This document shows, one piece after another, positions 56,701 through 61,674 of a DNA stretch of 64,000 nucleotides. The translations under genes were made by a program, and so were the position numbers. The notes beneath the pieces are model-generated. The model was not told the origin of the DNA. It worked only from the letters and a program-made list of their open reading frames with translations, and searched no databases. Every line of letters begins with the position of its first letter. The stretch's first letter is position 1. Source of the stretch: Lepidonotus clava (Eukaryota > Annelida > Polychaeta > Phyllodocida > Polynoidae); the NCBI GenBank assembly GCA_936440205.1, contig OW387150.1, forward strand, positions 18,388,152 through 18,452,151. Direction: 5' to 3'.

Positions 56701-58220
56701 TTCAGTGTTAATGTCAGGGTCAACCGAAATTCCATTTTCAAATTCCCTGTGTTTTCCCTAAGATTTCCCTGTCCCGTGGCAATTTTTCCCTGTGTCATAT
56801 CCAGCAAGTTGTTCAAATTTAAAAGCCTCTGCATGCAGAAAAAAATTGGACTACCCAACAACAAAAAGTTGAATCCCTAATATCTTGAGAATCAGGAATT
56901 TCAGAACTTTGCCAAATTTGCGTTTTGACAAAATTTGCAAATTCCCTGTTTTCCCTGTCAGGGATTTTTGTTTGCCGTTTTCCCTGTGTGGTTGGTACCC
57001 TGTAATGTGCTTATTCTGCAATGTGTTACTCACCCCTGAAGCCGGCCTGCAGGAGGAACTCGAGCTTGGCGCAGAATCGGTGAAGATGAGGTGAGTCGTC
57101 GGTCACAGGACATCCAGTCTCCTCAAACTCTCGCTTCAGGCTCGAGACGCAATCTGCCACAGAAATTCAGTATGATACCATTATTTTATTTGGTTGGATG
57201 TAACTGAACTGCATGGTAAATGTTCTTGCAAATGAATTATCTCTTTGCAAATGATGGTCAACTTTTTTTTGAGTATTTTGTTCAGTACGTTTAATATACG
57301 TTAACATTTACGAATGCAAATCTTTGTGTGTCAGACAAAAAGGAAAGTACTGCGTATTGTTTAATACAATATCAAGTAATCTAGCAAGTTATAAAGAAAG
57401 ATAATAAACATGATTGTTGACAAAAGTGAACTATCCTAAACCTGAGATGCCACTCTGGAAAAAAACATAGGCAAATGACCGAATCTATCAACAGGGTGTC
57501 CACACTTTTTCAGAAATCAAAATAAGACCTAAATAAGACCTTTATAATACCTCGTTGGGTACAAAAATAAGACCTTTTCAAGACATTTTTAGGAACTTTT
57601 CTTTGCACCTTTTTAAACATTTACACATTCTACCATTAAGAGGTAAAGATTGAAATGACGAGAAAATTTTGATCTTGTAATAATTTAAGACTGATCCCAA
57701 AATAAGACCTTTATAAAACCTCTGGACCCAAAATAAGACCTTTCTAATAGCCTTATAAATGGCAAAACCAAAATAAGACCTTTTAAGACCTTATAAGACC
57801 TGCGTGGGCACCCTGATCAATTTAAACAAACTTTTACATGGCACAACTTTAAAGCAGGGTTGCTACTCTTCAAACATGAAAAATATAGAAATTATATTTT
57901 AATACTGAAAGAACTAAGGTAGTCTATTCTTCTGTATTAAAGGTCTGATACTGAAAACAAATTATATACACATGTAATGGGATATATATATTTATCTTTC
58001 GTTACATGAAATTTGATACAAAAGTATTCGTTCTGAAATGTTGACACTTTTTAAACCTTGTTGTCAAAGCAAAAAATGCGGGAATCCGTATTTATACGGA
58101 CACGTGGCATATCTGTTAAAGGTACTGAGTGAAGGGCTCACCTCGCAGGTCGGCGACCACCTTCTTGAGCTGGGCCTGGGGTGACGGAGTCAGCGGGTTG
58201 TCCATCGTAAGGTGCGCCAT
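23697..58220 (-). CDS. FYCO1: FYVE and coiled-coil domain-containing protein 1
   Basis: FYCO1 is the adaptor that links Rab7/PI3P/LC3-positive autophagosomes and late endosomes to kinesin for plus-end transport. Coding exons from the start codon are 58220-58142, 57153-57034, 50966-50854, 50420-50314, 48348-48205, 47038-46951, 45186-44972, 44547-43437, 42749-40419, 39106-38966, 38296-38225, 36881-36834, 36430-36312, 35948-35810, 34910-34837, 34429-34122, 28916-28790, 27047-26943, 26501-26342, 25822-25653 and 23757-23697. They sum to 5,832 bases (1,943 codons plus stop) and every junction phase agrees. Human FYCO1 has 1,478 residues; the extra length is coiled coil. Domain order is RUN (about 36-187), coiled coil (about 220-1560), FYVE (1587-1645), LC3-interacting motif (1792-1795) and GOLD (1815-1937). 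All introns are GT-AG except the one after exon 3 (GC-AG). An AG at 58234-58235 suggests an upstream non-coding exon that I cannot place. The gene looks intact. Confidence 0.95.
24091..25081. repeat. Dispersed repeat with GAGGCGAAAT hairpin end, copy A
   Basis: Shares its left part (CTGGAGCAGAG, then AGAGGCGAAATAGTC at 24131) with 53782 and its right part (CTTTTATATGATGTTTTT, CCAGATCTGGAACT, TGTCTGAGAAAAAAGGG) with 53782-54284 and 58392-59179. The right end at 25057-25081 is a near-perfect hairpin, AGAGGCGAAATG then CATTTCGCCTCT. Internally GTTGCCGGGCGC and TTTAGTACGCATGCACTT recur two or three times. It has no coding capacity and lies in FYCO1 intron 20. Confidence 0.75.
25245..25268. repeat. 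24-bp perfect palindrome centred on CTGCAG
   Basis: TGTATCACACTG followed directly by its exact complement. GGTGATAAC words occur at both sides (about 25230 and 25367), so it may be part of an older palindromic repeat. It lies in FYCO1 intron 20. Confidence 0.7.
25528..25637. mobile_element. Palindromic MITE-like element next to a FYCO1 splice donor
   Basis: Arms 25528-25564 and 25603-25637 are imperfect inverted repeats, sharing AGAAGAACC, GGGGG.CGTC and GGGTGCCTGTA. The centre is about 40 bp. The right end is 15 bp from the donor of FYCO1 exon 20 (GT at 25652-25651). Confidence 0.65.
25653..26501 (-). CDS. FYCO1: FYCO1 exons 19-20, core of GOLD domain
   Basis: Exon 19 (26501-26342) encodes [16 protein letters not shown], then [27 protein letters not shown]. 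Exon 20 (25822-25653) encodes [45 protein letters not shown]. These are the beta-strands of a GOLD domain and align with human FYCO1 (LIPTTRCNSHKENIQGQL, FDNTFSR). GOLD domains mediate protein or lipid contacts at membranes. The junctions are in phase 0 (19/20) and phase 2 (20/21). Confidence 0.92.
26943..28916 (-). CDS. FYCO1: FYCO1 exons 17-18 with LC3-interacting region
   Basis: Exon 17 (28916-28790) encodes a Ser/Thr/Lys-rich linker ([17 protein letters not shown], then [11 protein letters not shown]). Exon 18 (27047-26943) encodes [20 protein letters not shown] and onward. YDVI preceded by an acidic stretch fits the W/F/Y-x-x-I/L/V LC3-interacting motif and occupies the same place, between FYVE and GOLD, as FDII in human FYCO1. 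The exon 18 start at 27047 is fixed by phase: AG from exon 17 plus T gives Ser. Confidence 0.88.
29324..29600. repeat. Large inverted repeat related to the DIRS-like element termini
   Basis: Perfect inverted arms of 86 bp (29324-29409 and 29515-29600) around a 105-bp centre. The inner 39 bp of each arm begins ACTATATTAGACG and resembles the terminal repeat of the adjacent DIRS-like element (ACTATATTTCGCC). Positions about 29405-29437 match, in reverse complement, 34033-34065 at the other end of that element. It is either a short non-autonomous derivative or part of the element's own complex end. It abuts the element at 29601. Confidence 0.75.
29740..30876 (-). CDS. Tyrosine recombinase of the DIRS-like element
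   Basis: A 378-residue frame with a phage-integrase-like C-terminal half, including a HSTRSASAS block and a [13 protein letters not shown] block near the end, as in DIRS/Ngaro recombinases. It would insert the circular DNA intermediate without an integrase and without target duplications. The frame overlaps the reverse transcriptase frame by about 250 bp, as known for DIRS elements. Confidence 0.88.
   Translation of the reverse strand: MREEDQNGTGVSDSDSPRLARANLVFDSNQRQERRHVLQEKPKESDPRKRKTSGNKTVPNTTGSSPLLGRALQRWNLPQKVLGHIYKSWRPKTLQQYKVYQNRWRTFCVIRDLDPLESNLQEGLSFLCELFDKGLRYSALNSARCALSCILKHTEGKSFGTHPLTIRLLRSFYNQRPPLARYATMWNTSAVLDYLRELTPLRTLSVKMLSFKFVMLFMLATCSRQQRLISIKRSNIKFEIDGSVTIRVDQLQKHSRQGKSLEVIKIPQFKDDVSLCVVTCLKMYLEKTEELTAEPEFLLCSFRPPYRRIGSQTLARWLKSVMSLAGIDVSIFKAHSTRSASASSMMNAGTPINEIMKKGAWSDESTFRKFYLRETQLM
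30630..32474 (-). CDS. Reverse transcriptase-RNase H of the DIRS-like element
   Basis: A 614-residue frame with RT motifs ([11 protein letters not shown], then LGYIDD as the catalytic box) followed by an RNase H region ([36 protein letters not shown]). The C-terminal extension ([21 protein letters not shown]) is typical of DIRS-group polymerases. Confidence 0.9.
   Translation of the reverse strand: MVLDHISGYRLEFMSDPLQEYVPRPYNQNRHQTSILQAEIEGLLDRGIVEYVREEDSGFISNVFLRPKPNGKHRMIIDLSDLNEHLEKVHFKMDHLDAAIDLVSPGCFFASVDLKDAYYSVPIWEPHQKYLTFQWKGECFKFKVLPFGLTSAPRIFTKILKPVFSHLREQGVTCLGYIDDCLVIADSYEQCLDHVNLLQELLSDLGFKIHEEKSSLIPKRRITFLGYVLDSTKMVVQPTKEKIDKTIQRIESILVRSKFSIREIASLIGVLVDLCKGTEYGLGHYKFLEMDKIQALKRAGPLQFEGNMNLSNRSRKELKWWVSTLEKAHKKIRIRAPKLELTTDASLEGWGAVSQVQTTGGRWSDSEKSLHINALELLAIEFGLKSLYREVREQDILVNTDNATAVAYINKMGGTHSLACNRIAKTIWLWCEERDIWLYAVHIPGVDNCEADHLSRHFTDNTEWSLNGNIFDEICLRWGTPSVDLFASRNNRKVHDFVSWGPDPHALAFDAFSLHWSKFKLCFIFPPFRLIGRCVRKIKTERASAIVIAPDWPGQIWYSILTRDRNDVMYFRKNPRNLIPENEKLLGTRLCQTQLVAVRFWGERCKDGTSHRRS
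32567..33937 (-). CDS. Gag-like first frame of the DIRS-like element
   Basis: A 456-residue frame. A likely functional start is the internal Met at 33715 ([11 protein letters not shown]), since the stretch before it reads like leader sequence. The protein is acidic and Ser-rich at first, has a central helical part and ends in an Arg/Asp/Lys-rich nucleic-acid-binding-like tail. It is called gag-like from position and composition only. Confidence 0.7.
   Translation of the reverse strand: MRVVWKDIVARPCRPVSRVFFVEIDSDGARVLWQTDSTWWLNGRHYGSLLSLTTEGHVSLSFLKELRAWWLEIIMPPKKAKDQKEVEQVEPTSDEDSNVGSPDKGLLTALTDIGSILKLGFEDMGSRMNKVNDSVLTVNDNVKNMSENMDEGLNNLSDKIEDLEAEDSKSEGELSEDPPRLRREKPRKRTRESSSERETEDVDESAAEVLDGRAKDLEVNVAEGPKLKPKVKNYVETAFKKPLSEDEVKKLKKQYAKPAECDMLSTPRINEVIWSKLPQTVKNRDRGWLNNHALFMNIVTGITRITEQVSVQDKTVPWIQDLMNGLADIISMSATLSRDWTKSRREDLRPALPEDFRRLASSDVPPSVNNLFGDDLETSIKTVEGHNRLSRKMEPKKDTKKPEARQQSNSKRSRRGGKRRFYSKNRDDRNDNYDKSDRDDKRKDNRDFRKKGTNKY
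34122..34429 (-). CDS. FYCO1: FYCO1 exon 16, end of FYVE finger and acidic linker
   Basis: Begins with [19 protein letters not shown], giving the last zinc-ligand cysteines of the FYVE finger (the RVC motif is RIC here). An acidic, Ser/Pro-rich linker follows ([29 protein letters not shown]). It ends at the donor GT at 34121-34120, only 22 bp of intron before the DIRS-like element. Confidence 0.92.
34837..34910 (-). CDS. FYCO1: FYCO1 exon 15, FYVE core
   Basis: Encodes [20 protein letters not shown]. Joined to the preceding exon this gives RKHHCR, the PI3P-binding signature (R/K-R/K-H-H-C-R), and four zinc-ligand cysteines. The exon starts in phase 0 and ends in phase 2, matching its neighbours. 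Confidence 0.95.
35588..35850. repeat. Tandem copies of a FYVE exon end with its splice donor
   Basis: The last 40 bp or so of exon 14 (CTTTCTCAGCATGAAGGAGA on the plus strand, at 35810) recurs at 35711 and 35588, each with the adjoining donor region. On the minus strand the donors read AG|GTACGG (real), AG|GTAAAT and AG|GTCAGT. Intron sequence between copies is also similar (AATTAACC, AAGAAATTAC, TCCCCTCAGAT), so units of about 99-123 bp are duplicated. Confidence 0.88.
35810..35948 (-). CDS. FYCO1: FYCO1 exon 14, start of FYVE finger
   Basis: Encodes [20 protein letters not shown], then [15 protein letters not shown] and [13 protein letters not shown] matches the FYVE WxxD motif, and the CxxC pair begins the zinc ligands. 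It corresponds to human FYCO1 [20 protein letters not shown]. The leading A completes a Lys codon with exon 13. Confidence 0.93.
36312..39106 (-). CDS. FYCO1: FYCO1 exons 10-13, distal coiled coil
   Basis: Exons 39106-38966, 38296-38225, 36881-36834 and 36430-36312 encode [55 protein letters not shown] and [18 protein letters not shown]. All are charged heptad-like sequence leading into the FYVE exon. Phases are 0,0,0,0 and then 2. The 36835-38224 introns hold G-rich tracts and no other gene. Confidence 0.9.
36960..37010 (+). repeat. G-rich tract in FYCO1 intron 12
   Basis: Several runs of G (up to 14) separated by TA, with further G runs at about 37450 and 37660. Four or more G-runs within a short span could form a quadruplex on the plus strand; the FYCO1 transcript carries the C-rich complement. 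Confidence 0.6.
38663..38950. repeat. Tandem duplication of about 145 bp beside FYCO1 exon 10
   Basis: The segments 38663-38805 and 38816-38950 share AAATATATAAATTGCTTT, GAAAACGAAATT.ATCT, AATAAA.. and AAAGGTCAATTT and end in CTGCACACTGAAC or TTGCACACAGAAC. The second copy ends about 15 bp from the exon 10 donor. Confidence 0.75.
39107..40418. other. FYCO1 intron 9, nothing beyond one MITE
   Basis: AT-rich intron sequence with no supported exon. The only recognised feature is the TIR element at 40205-40382. Confidence 0.5.
40205..40382. mobile_element. MITE with AGGGGCCTTCCATTAA inverted ends
   Basis: A 178-bp element whose ends, AGGGGGCCTTCCATTAAGT and its complement, are inverted. The inner parts (GTATGTACGCA, TCTGAGA.TTTT) are also mirrored. 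Both ends abut TA, consistent with a TA target as in Tc1/mariner-type MITEs. It lies in FYCO1 intron 9. Confidence 0.75.
40419..42749 (-). CDS. FYCO1: FYCO1 exon 9, main coiled coil
   Basis: A 2,331-bp exon (777 codons, phase 0 both sides), opening [20 protein letters not shown]. It is almost wholly Glu/Lys/Leu/Gln-rich heptad sequence. The C-terminal third (about 41280-40600) holds three to four tandem repeats of 64-67 residues, each starting LNxKIAEL and carrying KISExxSQ, KAELES and [11 protein letters not shown]. The coiled coil drives dimerisation and gives the kinesin- and Rab7-binding region in the vertebrate protein. Exon 9 is much longer than the matching human region, and the repeats account for part of this. 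Confidence 0.93.
43437..44547 (-). CDS. FYCO1: FYCO1 exon 8, proximal coiled coil
   Basis: An 1,111-bp exon whose leading A completes a Lys codon; it ends in phase 0. It encodes [19 protein letters not shown], then long heptads, a low-complexity break ([17 protein letters not shown]) and further coiled coil to ESGKEAAE. The frame with Met at 44537 is internal; phase agreement with exon 7 shows that the exon begins at 44547. Confidence 0.92.
44972..47038 (-). CDS. FYCO1: FYCO1 exons 6-7, linker and start of coiled coil
   Basis: Exon 6 (47038-46951) encodes [19 protein letters not shown] and [10 protein letters not shown], matching the Ser-rich stretch just after the human RUN domain (WKPPSRSSSMSSLVS). 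Exon 7 (45186-44972) encodes [20 protein letters not shown] and then coiled coil to CNDYDVK. Phases are 1/0 and 0/2. Confidence 0.9.
45550..45782. mobile_element. MITE with TAAAACCCCTAAT inverted ends
   Basis: The ends CTACCGGTACGTAAAACCCC and GGGGTTTTACGGTAG are inverted, and internal GCGGCTTAAATTAGGG words occur in both orientations. Length is about 230 bp with no coding capacity. It lies in FYCO1 intron 6. Confidence 0.75.
45987..46044 (+). promoter_or_regulatory. Promoter-like cluster inside FYCO1 intron 6
   Basis: Within 58 bp there are two CCAAT boxes (45987-45991, 45999-46003), a CACGTG E-box (46023-46028) and ACAACATGGCGGCG (46031-46044), a strong YY1-type element. The surroundings are CpG-richer than the rest of the intron. 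No exon or start can be attached to it, so it is a candidate only. Confidence 0.35.
48205..50966 (-). CDS. FYCO1: FYCO1 exons 3-5, most of the RUN domain
   Basis: Exon 3 (50966-50854) encodes [18 protein letters not shown] and [11 protein letters not shown]. Exon 4 (50420-50314) encodes [20 protein letters not shown] and LADTIQQC. Exon 5 (48348-48205) encodes [31 protein letters not shown] and TTWPTFA. These match human FYCO1 ([36 protein letters not shown]). RUN domains bind small GTPases or their partners. Exon 3 ends with a GC donor (50853-50852). Confidence 0.94.
48276..49335. repeat. 95-bp minisatellite, 11 copies, each with a splice acceptor and partial RUN exon
   Basis: GATGATGGTTGAGGTTAGGG starts at 48291, 48386, 48481, 48576, 48671, 48766, 48861, 48956, 49051, 49146 and 49241, an exact 95-bp period with near-identical copies. 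A diverged twelfth copy is at 49352. On the minus strand each unit is TTGTATCCGCAG (acceptor) followed by the first 60-70 bases of FYCO1 exon 5. Only the unit at the left end continues into the complete exon. Confidence 0.97.
49430..50313. other. FYCO1 intron 4, remaining part, nothing recognised
   Basis: Unique AT-rich sequence between the minisatellite and exon 4. No exon, repeat or RNA gene is supported. Confidence 0.45.
51054..51344. mobile_element. Short TIR element with GATTAAC ends
   Basis: Begins GATTAACCAATG and ends in the inverted CCGGTGTTAATC. Both arms carry the inverted words GGCCAACAATTT or GGCCGACAATTT further in. A related fragment lies at 10356-10470. It lies in FYCO1 intron 2. 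Confidence 0.5.
52336..52838. mobile_element. Old TIR element (CAGTGT ends) interrupted by another MITE
   Basis: The left end CAGTGTCAGGAATTTTTT..CATGCACAC and the right end GGTGCATCCTTAATTTTGAA then CACTG are inverted in their terminal CAGTGT..AATT. A sibling at 55381-55494 has the same ends close together. The middle (about 52545-52805) is a diverged CAGGGTACC-family MITE, so one element appears to have landed in the other. Confidence 0.5.
52545..52805 (-). mobile_element. MITE, CAGGGTACCAACCA family, diverged copy
   Basis: Shares CATATCCAGCAAG, CCCTAATATTTTGAGAACCAG and TTTTCCCTGT with the copies at 5712 and 56715. Its right end AGTAGGGACCCTG is a decayed terminal repeat. It is old, and no target duplication can be read. 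Confidence 0.55.
53782..54284. repeat. Dispersed repeat with GAGGCGAAAT hairpin end, copy B
   Basis: About 500 bp, 80% or more similar by eye to parts of copy A (24091-25081). It includes CTGGAGCAGAG at the left, AGAGGCGAAATAGTC at about 53822, and the right hairpin end GAGGCGAAACGTCATTTCGCC. It lies in FYCO1 intron 2. Confidence 0.75.
54340..55380. other. FYCO1 intron 2, middle part, nothing recognised
   Basis: Unique sequence with no supported exon. A GC-richer stretch at about 54720-54910 shows no reading frame or repeat that I can name. Confidence 0.45.
55381..55494. mobile_element. Short TIR element, sibling of 52336-52838
   Basis: CAGAGTTTGAAATCCATGCA at the left and GCACCCTTAATTTCGAACAC then TG at the right are inverted at the termini. 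Internal GTGCACCC and GGGTGCA words match the element at 52336. Confidence 0.45.
56034..56047. promoter_or_regulatory. RFX X-box motif
   Basis: GTTACCATGGTAAC is a perfect palindromic X-box (RYYNYY-N-RRNRAC type), bound by RFX factors that drive ciliary genes. It lies in FYCO1 intron 2, 1.0 kb from exon 2. Motif identity is clear; function is untested. Confidence 0.45.
56715..57002 (-). mobile_element. MITE, CAGGGTACCAACCA family, with 6-bp target duplication
   Basis: A 288-bp element starting CAGGGTCAACC and ending GGTTGGTACCCTG, flanked on both sides by TAATGT. The right end is 32 bp from the donor side of FYCO1 exon 2. Confidence 0.85.
57034..58220 (-). CDS. FYCO1: FYCO1 exons 1-2, N-terminus and start of RUN
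   Basis: Exon 1 codes from 58220 to 58142: [20 protein letters not shown] and VVADLR. Exon 2 (57153-57034) encodes [19 protein letters not shown], then [17 protein letters not shown]. Human FYCO1 reads ELSKEFQEAGEPITDD and LHKFSYKLEYLLQ at this place. A second Met (58205) five codons in is possible as start; the first ATG after the acceptor at 58233 is preferred. Confidence 0.92.
57492..57815. mobile_element. TIR element with CAGGGTGTCCAC ends, 5-bp target duplication
   Basis: A 324-bp element, CAGGGTGTCCACAC at the left and CGTGGGCACCCTG at the right, flanked by ATCAA on both sides. The interior repeats AAAATAAGACCTTT at least five times. It lies in FYCO1 intron 1. Confidence 0.78.
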
Positions 58221-58391
58221 CACCCCACTGACTCTGAAACAGAGAAAACTAAAGTCTCAGGAACTTTGAGATAAAGCTTAAATTAAATGTATAATAAGTT
58301 CAGTTTAGATTACCAGATCAATCCTAAATCTTTGCCCCTGTTCAAAGAAAATTCCAATGAAATACTTGAATTCAGTTAAATAGGCTTAATG

Positions 58392-59179
58392 CATAGAAAT
58401 GCTCTGTTGCTGGGCGCTGGGTGCCGGTAGTTTTTGAAAGCACCATGACTTGTCAAAAATTTCTCATCATTTTCAAACTTCAAAATGTCACTTTTATATG
58501 ATATATTTCACGTTTATGTCGGAGTTCCAATTAAAACGTCAAACTGTCAAAAATCTCTGCACCGGCACTTCCTCTGTCACCTCATTAGTACATGCGCACT
58601 AACTTGAAGCTCCCAAATTAATATTCAAAATCTACGCCACTGTTACCGACCACCGCCCTTTCCCCTTCTGCCATGCACTTCCATATTTAGGTCATTAGAC
58701 AAAGTCACTGTTGCCGGGCGCCAGCTGTTTTTGCTTTTGCACCAGCGGTTTTTAACTTTACTCTCTCTGGTTCAACGCATATGTAACTGTTGCCGGGCGC
58801 CTCAAAGACCCAAAGACTATGTCTGACCTTTAGTACACATGCACTTGCACTGTTGCCGGGCGCTGGGTGCCGGTATTTTTCAACTTGTACTGGTGCTTTA
58901 AAAAATGTACTGGTGCTTTTTTAAAGCACCATGACTTGGCAAAAATTGAAATTTTTCATCATTTTCAAACATCAAAATATGACTTTTATATGATGTTTTT
59001 GAGAAAAAATGGAATGGACTATTCTTCCCCAGATCTGGAACTTTCACCAGGATGTATCAATTTCTCTGTAAGAATTCACATGTCTGAGAAAAAAAGGGAG
59101 GACAGGACAAGTAAAATCCTAAAATAACAAATTTTTTTGTCATTATTAGAGTACAGAGGCGAAACATCATTTTGCCTCT
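58392..59179. repeat. Dispersed repeat with GAGGCGAAAT hairpin end, copy C
   Basis: Contains two partial rounds of the family body: GGGCGCTGGGTGCCGGTA at about 58413 and again at 58860, and CTTTTATATGATGTTTTT near 58984. It ends in the decayed hairpin GAGGCGAAACATCATTTTGCC. It lies just upstream of FYCO1 exon 1. Confidence 0.72.
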
Positions 59180-59737
59180 AAATAAAAGACATTTTATCCA
59201 GATTTTGATTTTATTTAAGCAGCCAATTTTAAGAATAATGCTATTTCAAAAAAAAAAATTAAACGCTCAGAAGTTTCTGCGATGACCCCCTATTTTCTTT
59301 TCTTTTTTATAATTATATTGATGAATATCTTTTGTTTTGCAAAGTTTTAGAAAAATCTCAGTATCAGATGAATAATGGCGCGATTGTCTTTAACATATAT
59401 GGTAACAGATCACACAGATTCGTGGGACCAACTGACTGTTTTTATGAAACCAATTGCAATTGACTCACTTTGGTGAGAATAGTTGACCCCGGGACCACTA
59501 GAGTTATTAGGTAGGGCTGACGAAATTGTAATATGGCAAGCTGTCAAATGGACACCTTAACTGTGACTTATAGGTGACTTGTGGTGCACATATATAACCA
59601 GGGAATCCAGTTACTTTAACGTTGATATTGGGGTGTGATTTCTGGGTGTCCTGTGGTTTTAAAGGGGGCCAAAACCAATGTCGTGTCAAAATATGACAAA
59701 ATTTTACAAACTCAAATAACTATGAAAATTTAAGTTT

Positions 59738-60214
59738 CACGTCCGTAGGTCCCGTCGCACTTATGTCCCGGCCCTAAGGTCCCGGTGGGGGTGCCCTCCC
59801 GCCGGATTTTCGCGGTGGTGGCGGTCTCAGAGAGTCTAGGGGGATAGGCCTACCTTAGAGTTAGGCTGAGGTAGAGGTGGTTAAAAACCTGGGCTGAATT
59901 TTGTCCCAGAATGTGCAAATTTTGCCTAAAAACGTATATAGGAAAGTGAAAATGCTAGATCAAATGTGAGCCAATTCAAAATTATATTAGCATTGTGTTT
60001 TTAATCTTTATAAGGGGGTCTGGATTCCCCCCCCCCCCCTGCCCCCCAGTGCACTGACTCTGGGTCCCCCCCAGCCTAGGTATTCGCGCTGCTTGCGTGA
60101 AAAAGACGGCCCAGGGACAGGTGTCAAAATCTGACCGTACTTGGTGGTGTGGGTGCCGTCAAAATCGCGGGACCTGAAGACCGGGACGTAAGTGCAACGG
60201 GACCTACGGACGTG
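59738..60214. mobile_element. MITE with long CACGTCCGTAGGTCCCGT inverted ends
   Basis: The left terminus CACGTCCGTAGGTCCCGT and following GCACTTATGTCCCGG are mirrored at the right end with about two mismatches over 36 bp. Length is 477 bp, GC-rich inside, with a C tract near 60030. No coding capacity and no clear target duplication. Confidence 0.8.
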
Positions 60215-60247
60215 TTACCAAAATATGTTCTAAGAGTCTAATCGTAG

Positions 60248-60349
60248 CCATTGGTACATTAAAAATCATGATAACTAATAGTTATCATGATTTTTAATGT
60301 ATAAATCATGATAACTAAAAGTTATCATGATTTTTCAATGTACCAATGG
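60248..60349. repeat. Nested palindrome (cruciform-like)
   Basis: Outer arms CCATTGGTACATT (60248) and AATGTACCAATGG (60337-60349) enclose two inner hairpins. The first has perfect 21-bp arms around AAT (ACATTAAAAATCATGATAAC and complement); the second has 14-bp arms around AAA. ATCATGATAACT occurs four times in alternating orientation. Confidence 0.85.
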
Positions 60350-60893
60350 TGTAACTTTAAATTTATTTGAATTCCATAAAACTCATGCTATTTATGCCTA
60401 AAGACAGCAATCTTTTAAACAAACCAATTTTGGTGGGTCACAAAAATTGACCAGGGATAAGTTTAAGTGTATTTTGATGTATTTGAAGTCTGTATTCACA
60501 GTCTATATTTTCCCATGGGCCTAGGTTATGGCCATAGAATATATTTTATAGTTAACATATTTTGCCAAATTTTGACCCAACATTGCTTTTGGCTCCCACG
60601 CTGAGTGCAAAGGTGGATATATATTTATGTAGAAAATAGAAAATGTTATTAGACTAGGCCTATAATTGGACTTGCCACATTACCCCTAAATCCATCCCGA
60701 TCCAAAAATTATCTCGAGCACCTCCAAGCATCGCACCAGGCGGATACAATAGGAAACTGCTGACTACTCATATTTGTGAGGTCATGAAACCACTTCTCAT
60801 TTCGCTTTGCTGATCTACCATCTATCTATTCTTGTCTTCTAATAGTTCTAGACTATGGCTGCCTCTTTATAACTTATATAATATAAGTTTAAG

Positions 60894-61217
60894 ATGATTA
60901 ACAATGTCAACGAAGACGAGCCTTATTTTATGGTTCGTTGTCAACTGGTTGAATATGTATCTCGTGACTTGGAAAAAGTTGAGGACTTGTGGCGAGAACC
61001 ACAAAATAATGGCGATCTGCCCAGCTGGCCAGTTGTAAACAAAGTCAGAAAGTTTAAATCAAGGCCACGTCAGAAATCAGATGACCCCGATGAAATTCTA
61101 CAATTCAGCTATAACTTAAGCGATTCAAAGTTACTAGGATATGGCATGTGGCCTAATATATTGATCAATAATCAAGCTGCCTACCTCGTCAGACAGATGC
61201 ACTCTTATTGCACGTAG
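60894..61217 (+). CDS. Unidentified 107-residue protein frame
   Basis: I do not recognise this frame. It opens MINNVNEDEPYFMVRCQLVE and contains DLWREPQNNGD, LPSWPVVNKVRKF, DDPDEILQFSYNLSDSKLLG, YGMWPNI and ends RQMHSYCT. Composition is protein-like (Trp, Tyr, Cys, Pro and charged residues, no simple repeats), unlike the other short frames nearby. It has no signal peptide or membrane segment. A 19-bp palindrome of the form AACTTATAT-A-complement ends five bases before the ATG. It may be a small single-exon gene, an exon of a larger gene, or a remnant of a transposon protein. It lies between FYCO1 and SEC61G. Confidence 0.4.
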   Translation: MINNVNEDEPYFMVRCQLVEYVSRDLEKVEDLWREPQNNGDLPSWPVVNKVRKFKSRPRQKSDDPDEILQFSYNLSDSKLLGYGMWPNILINNQAAYLVRQMHSYCT

Positions 61218-61292
61218 TTCAGAGTAAACCTTGTTTTGATGGAGTGCTCCTCCTCTTGTTTTACCCACGTCCAGCCATGTTTGTAAACTGAA

Positions 61293-61301
61293 TCACGTGA
61301 C
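61293..61301. promoter_or_regulatory. CLEAR-like E-box (TCACGTGAC)
   Basis: ATCACGTGAC matches nine of ten positions of the GTCACGTGAC site used by TFEB/MiT factors for lysosome and autophagy genes. It lies between the 5' ends of FYCO1 and SEC61G, about 0.4 kb before SEC61G exon 1. USF or Myc factors could also use it. Confidence 0.35.
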
Positions 61302-61569
61302 GATAATCGTTTTCTTCCTCCTTTCCAAAGACGAAGAGCTCTACTATTTCAGCAGTGAATTTTCTAACGCTCAGGAAATCTTCATTTCTTTTGGGGTAAT
61401 TTAGAGTTTATAACGCTCTAAATGTTCTTATTTTTGGACATGAAAAACATAAAGTTGTACTTTTTATCTTATCATGTGTTACCTTTGCTTATTTGGTAAA
61501 AGTTCGCAAACTATTACACGTCGCGTCATGATAAAATATCACCGTGCGTTCTTTCATGATTAATATTGA

Positions 61570-61674
61570 CCAATCAGAGTCGAGTGTTGTCTTTCCTCTG
61601 AGCATTTTACTACTTCCTCTTCCACGACGCACTCGACATCCGAACACATCAGTTCTGTATTTGACGCGGACAGG
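61570..61674 (+). promoter_or_regulatory. SEC61G: SEC61G promoter and 5' non-coding exon
   Basis: A CCAAT box (61570-61574) is followed about 100 bp later by a good donor (CAGG|GTGAGT, exon end 61674), and no ATG frame of note lies between. The next acceptor in line is that of the SEC61G coding exon at 62842. The exact transcription start is not visible. Confidence 0.55.
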
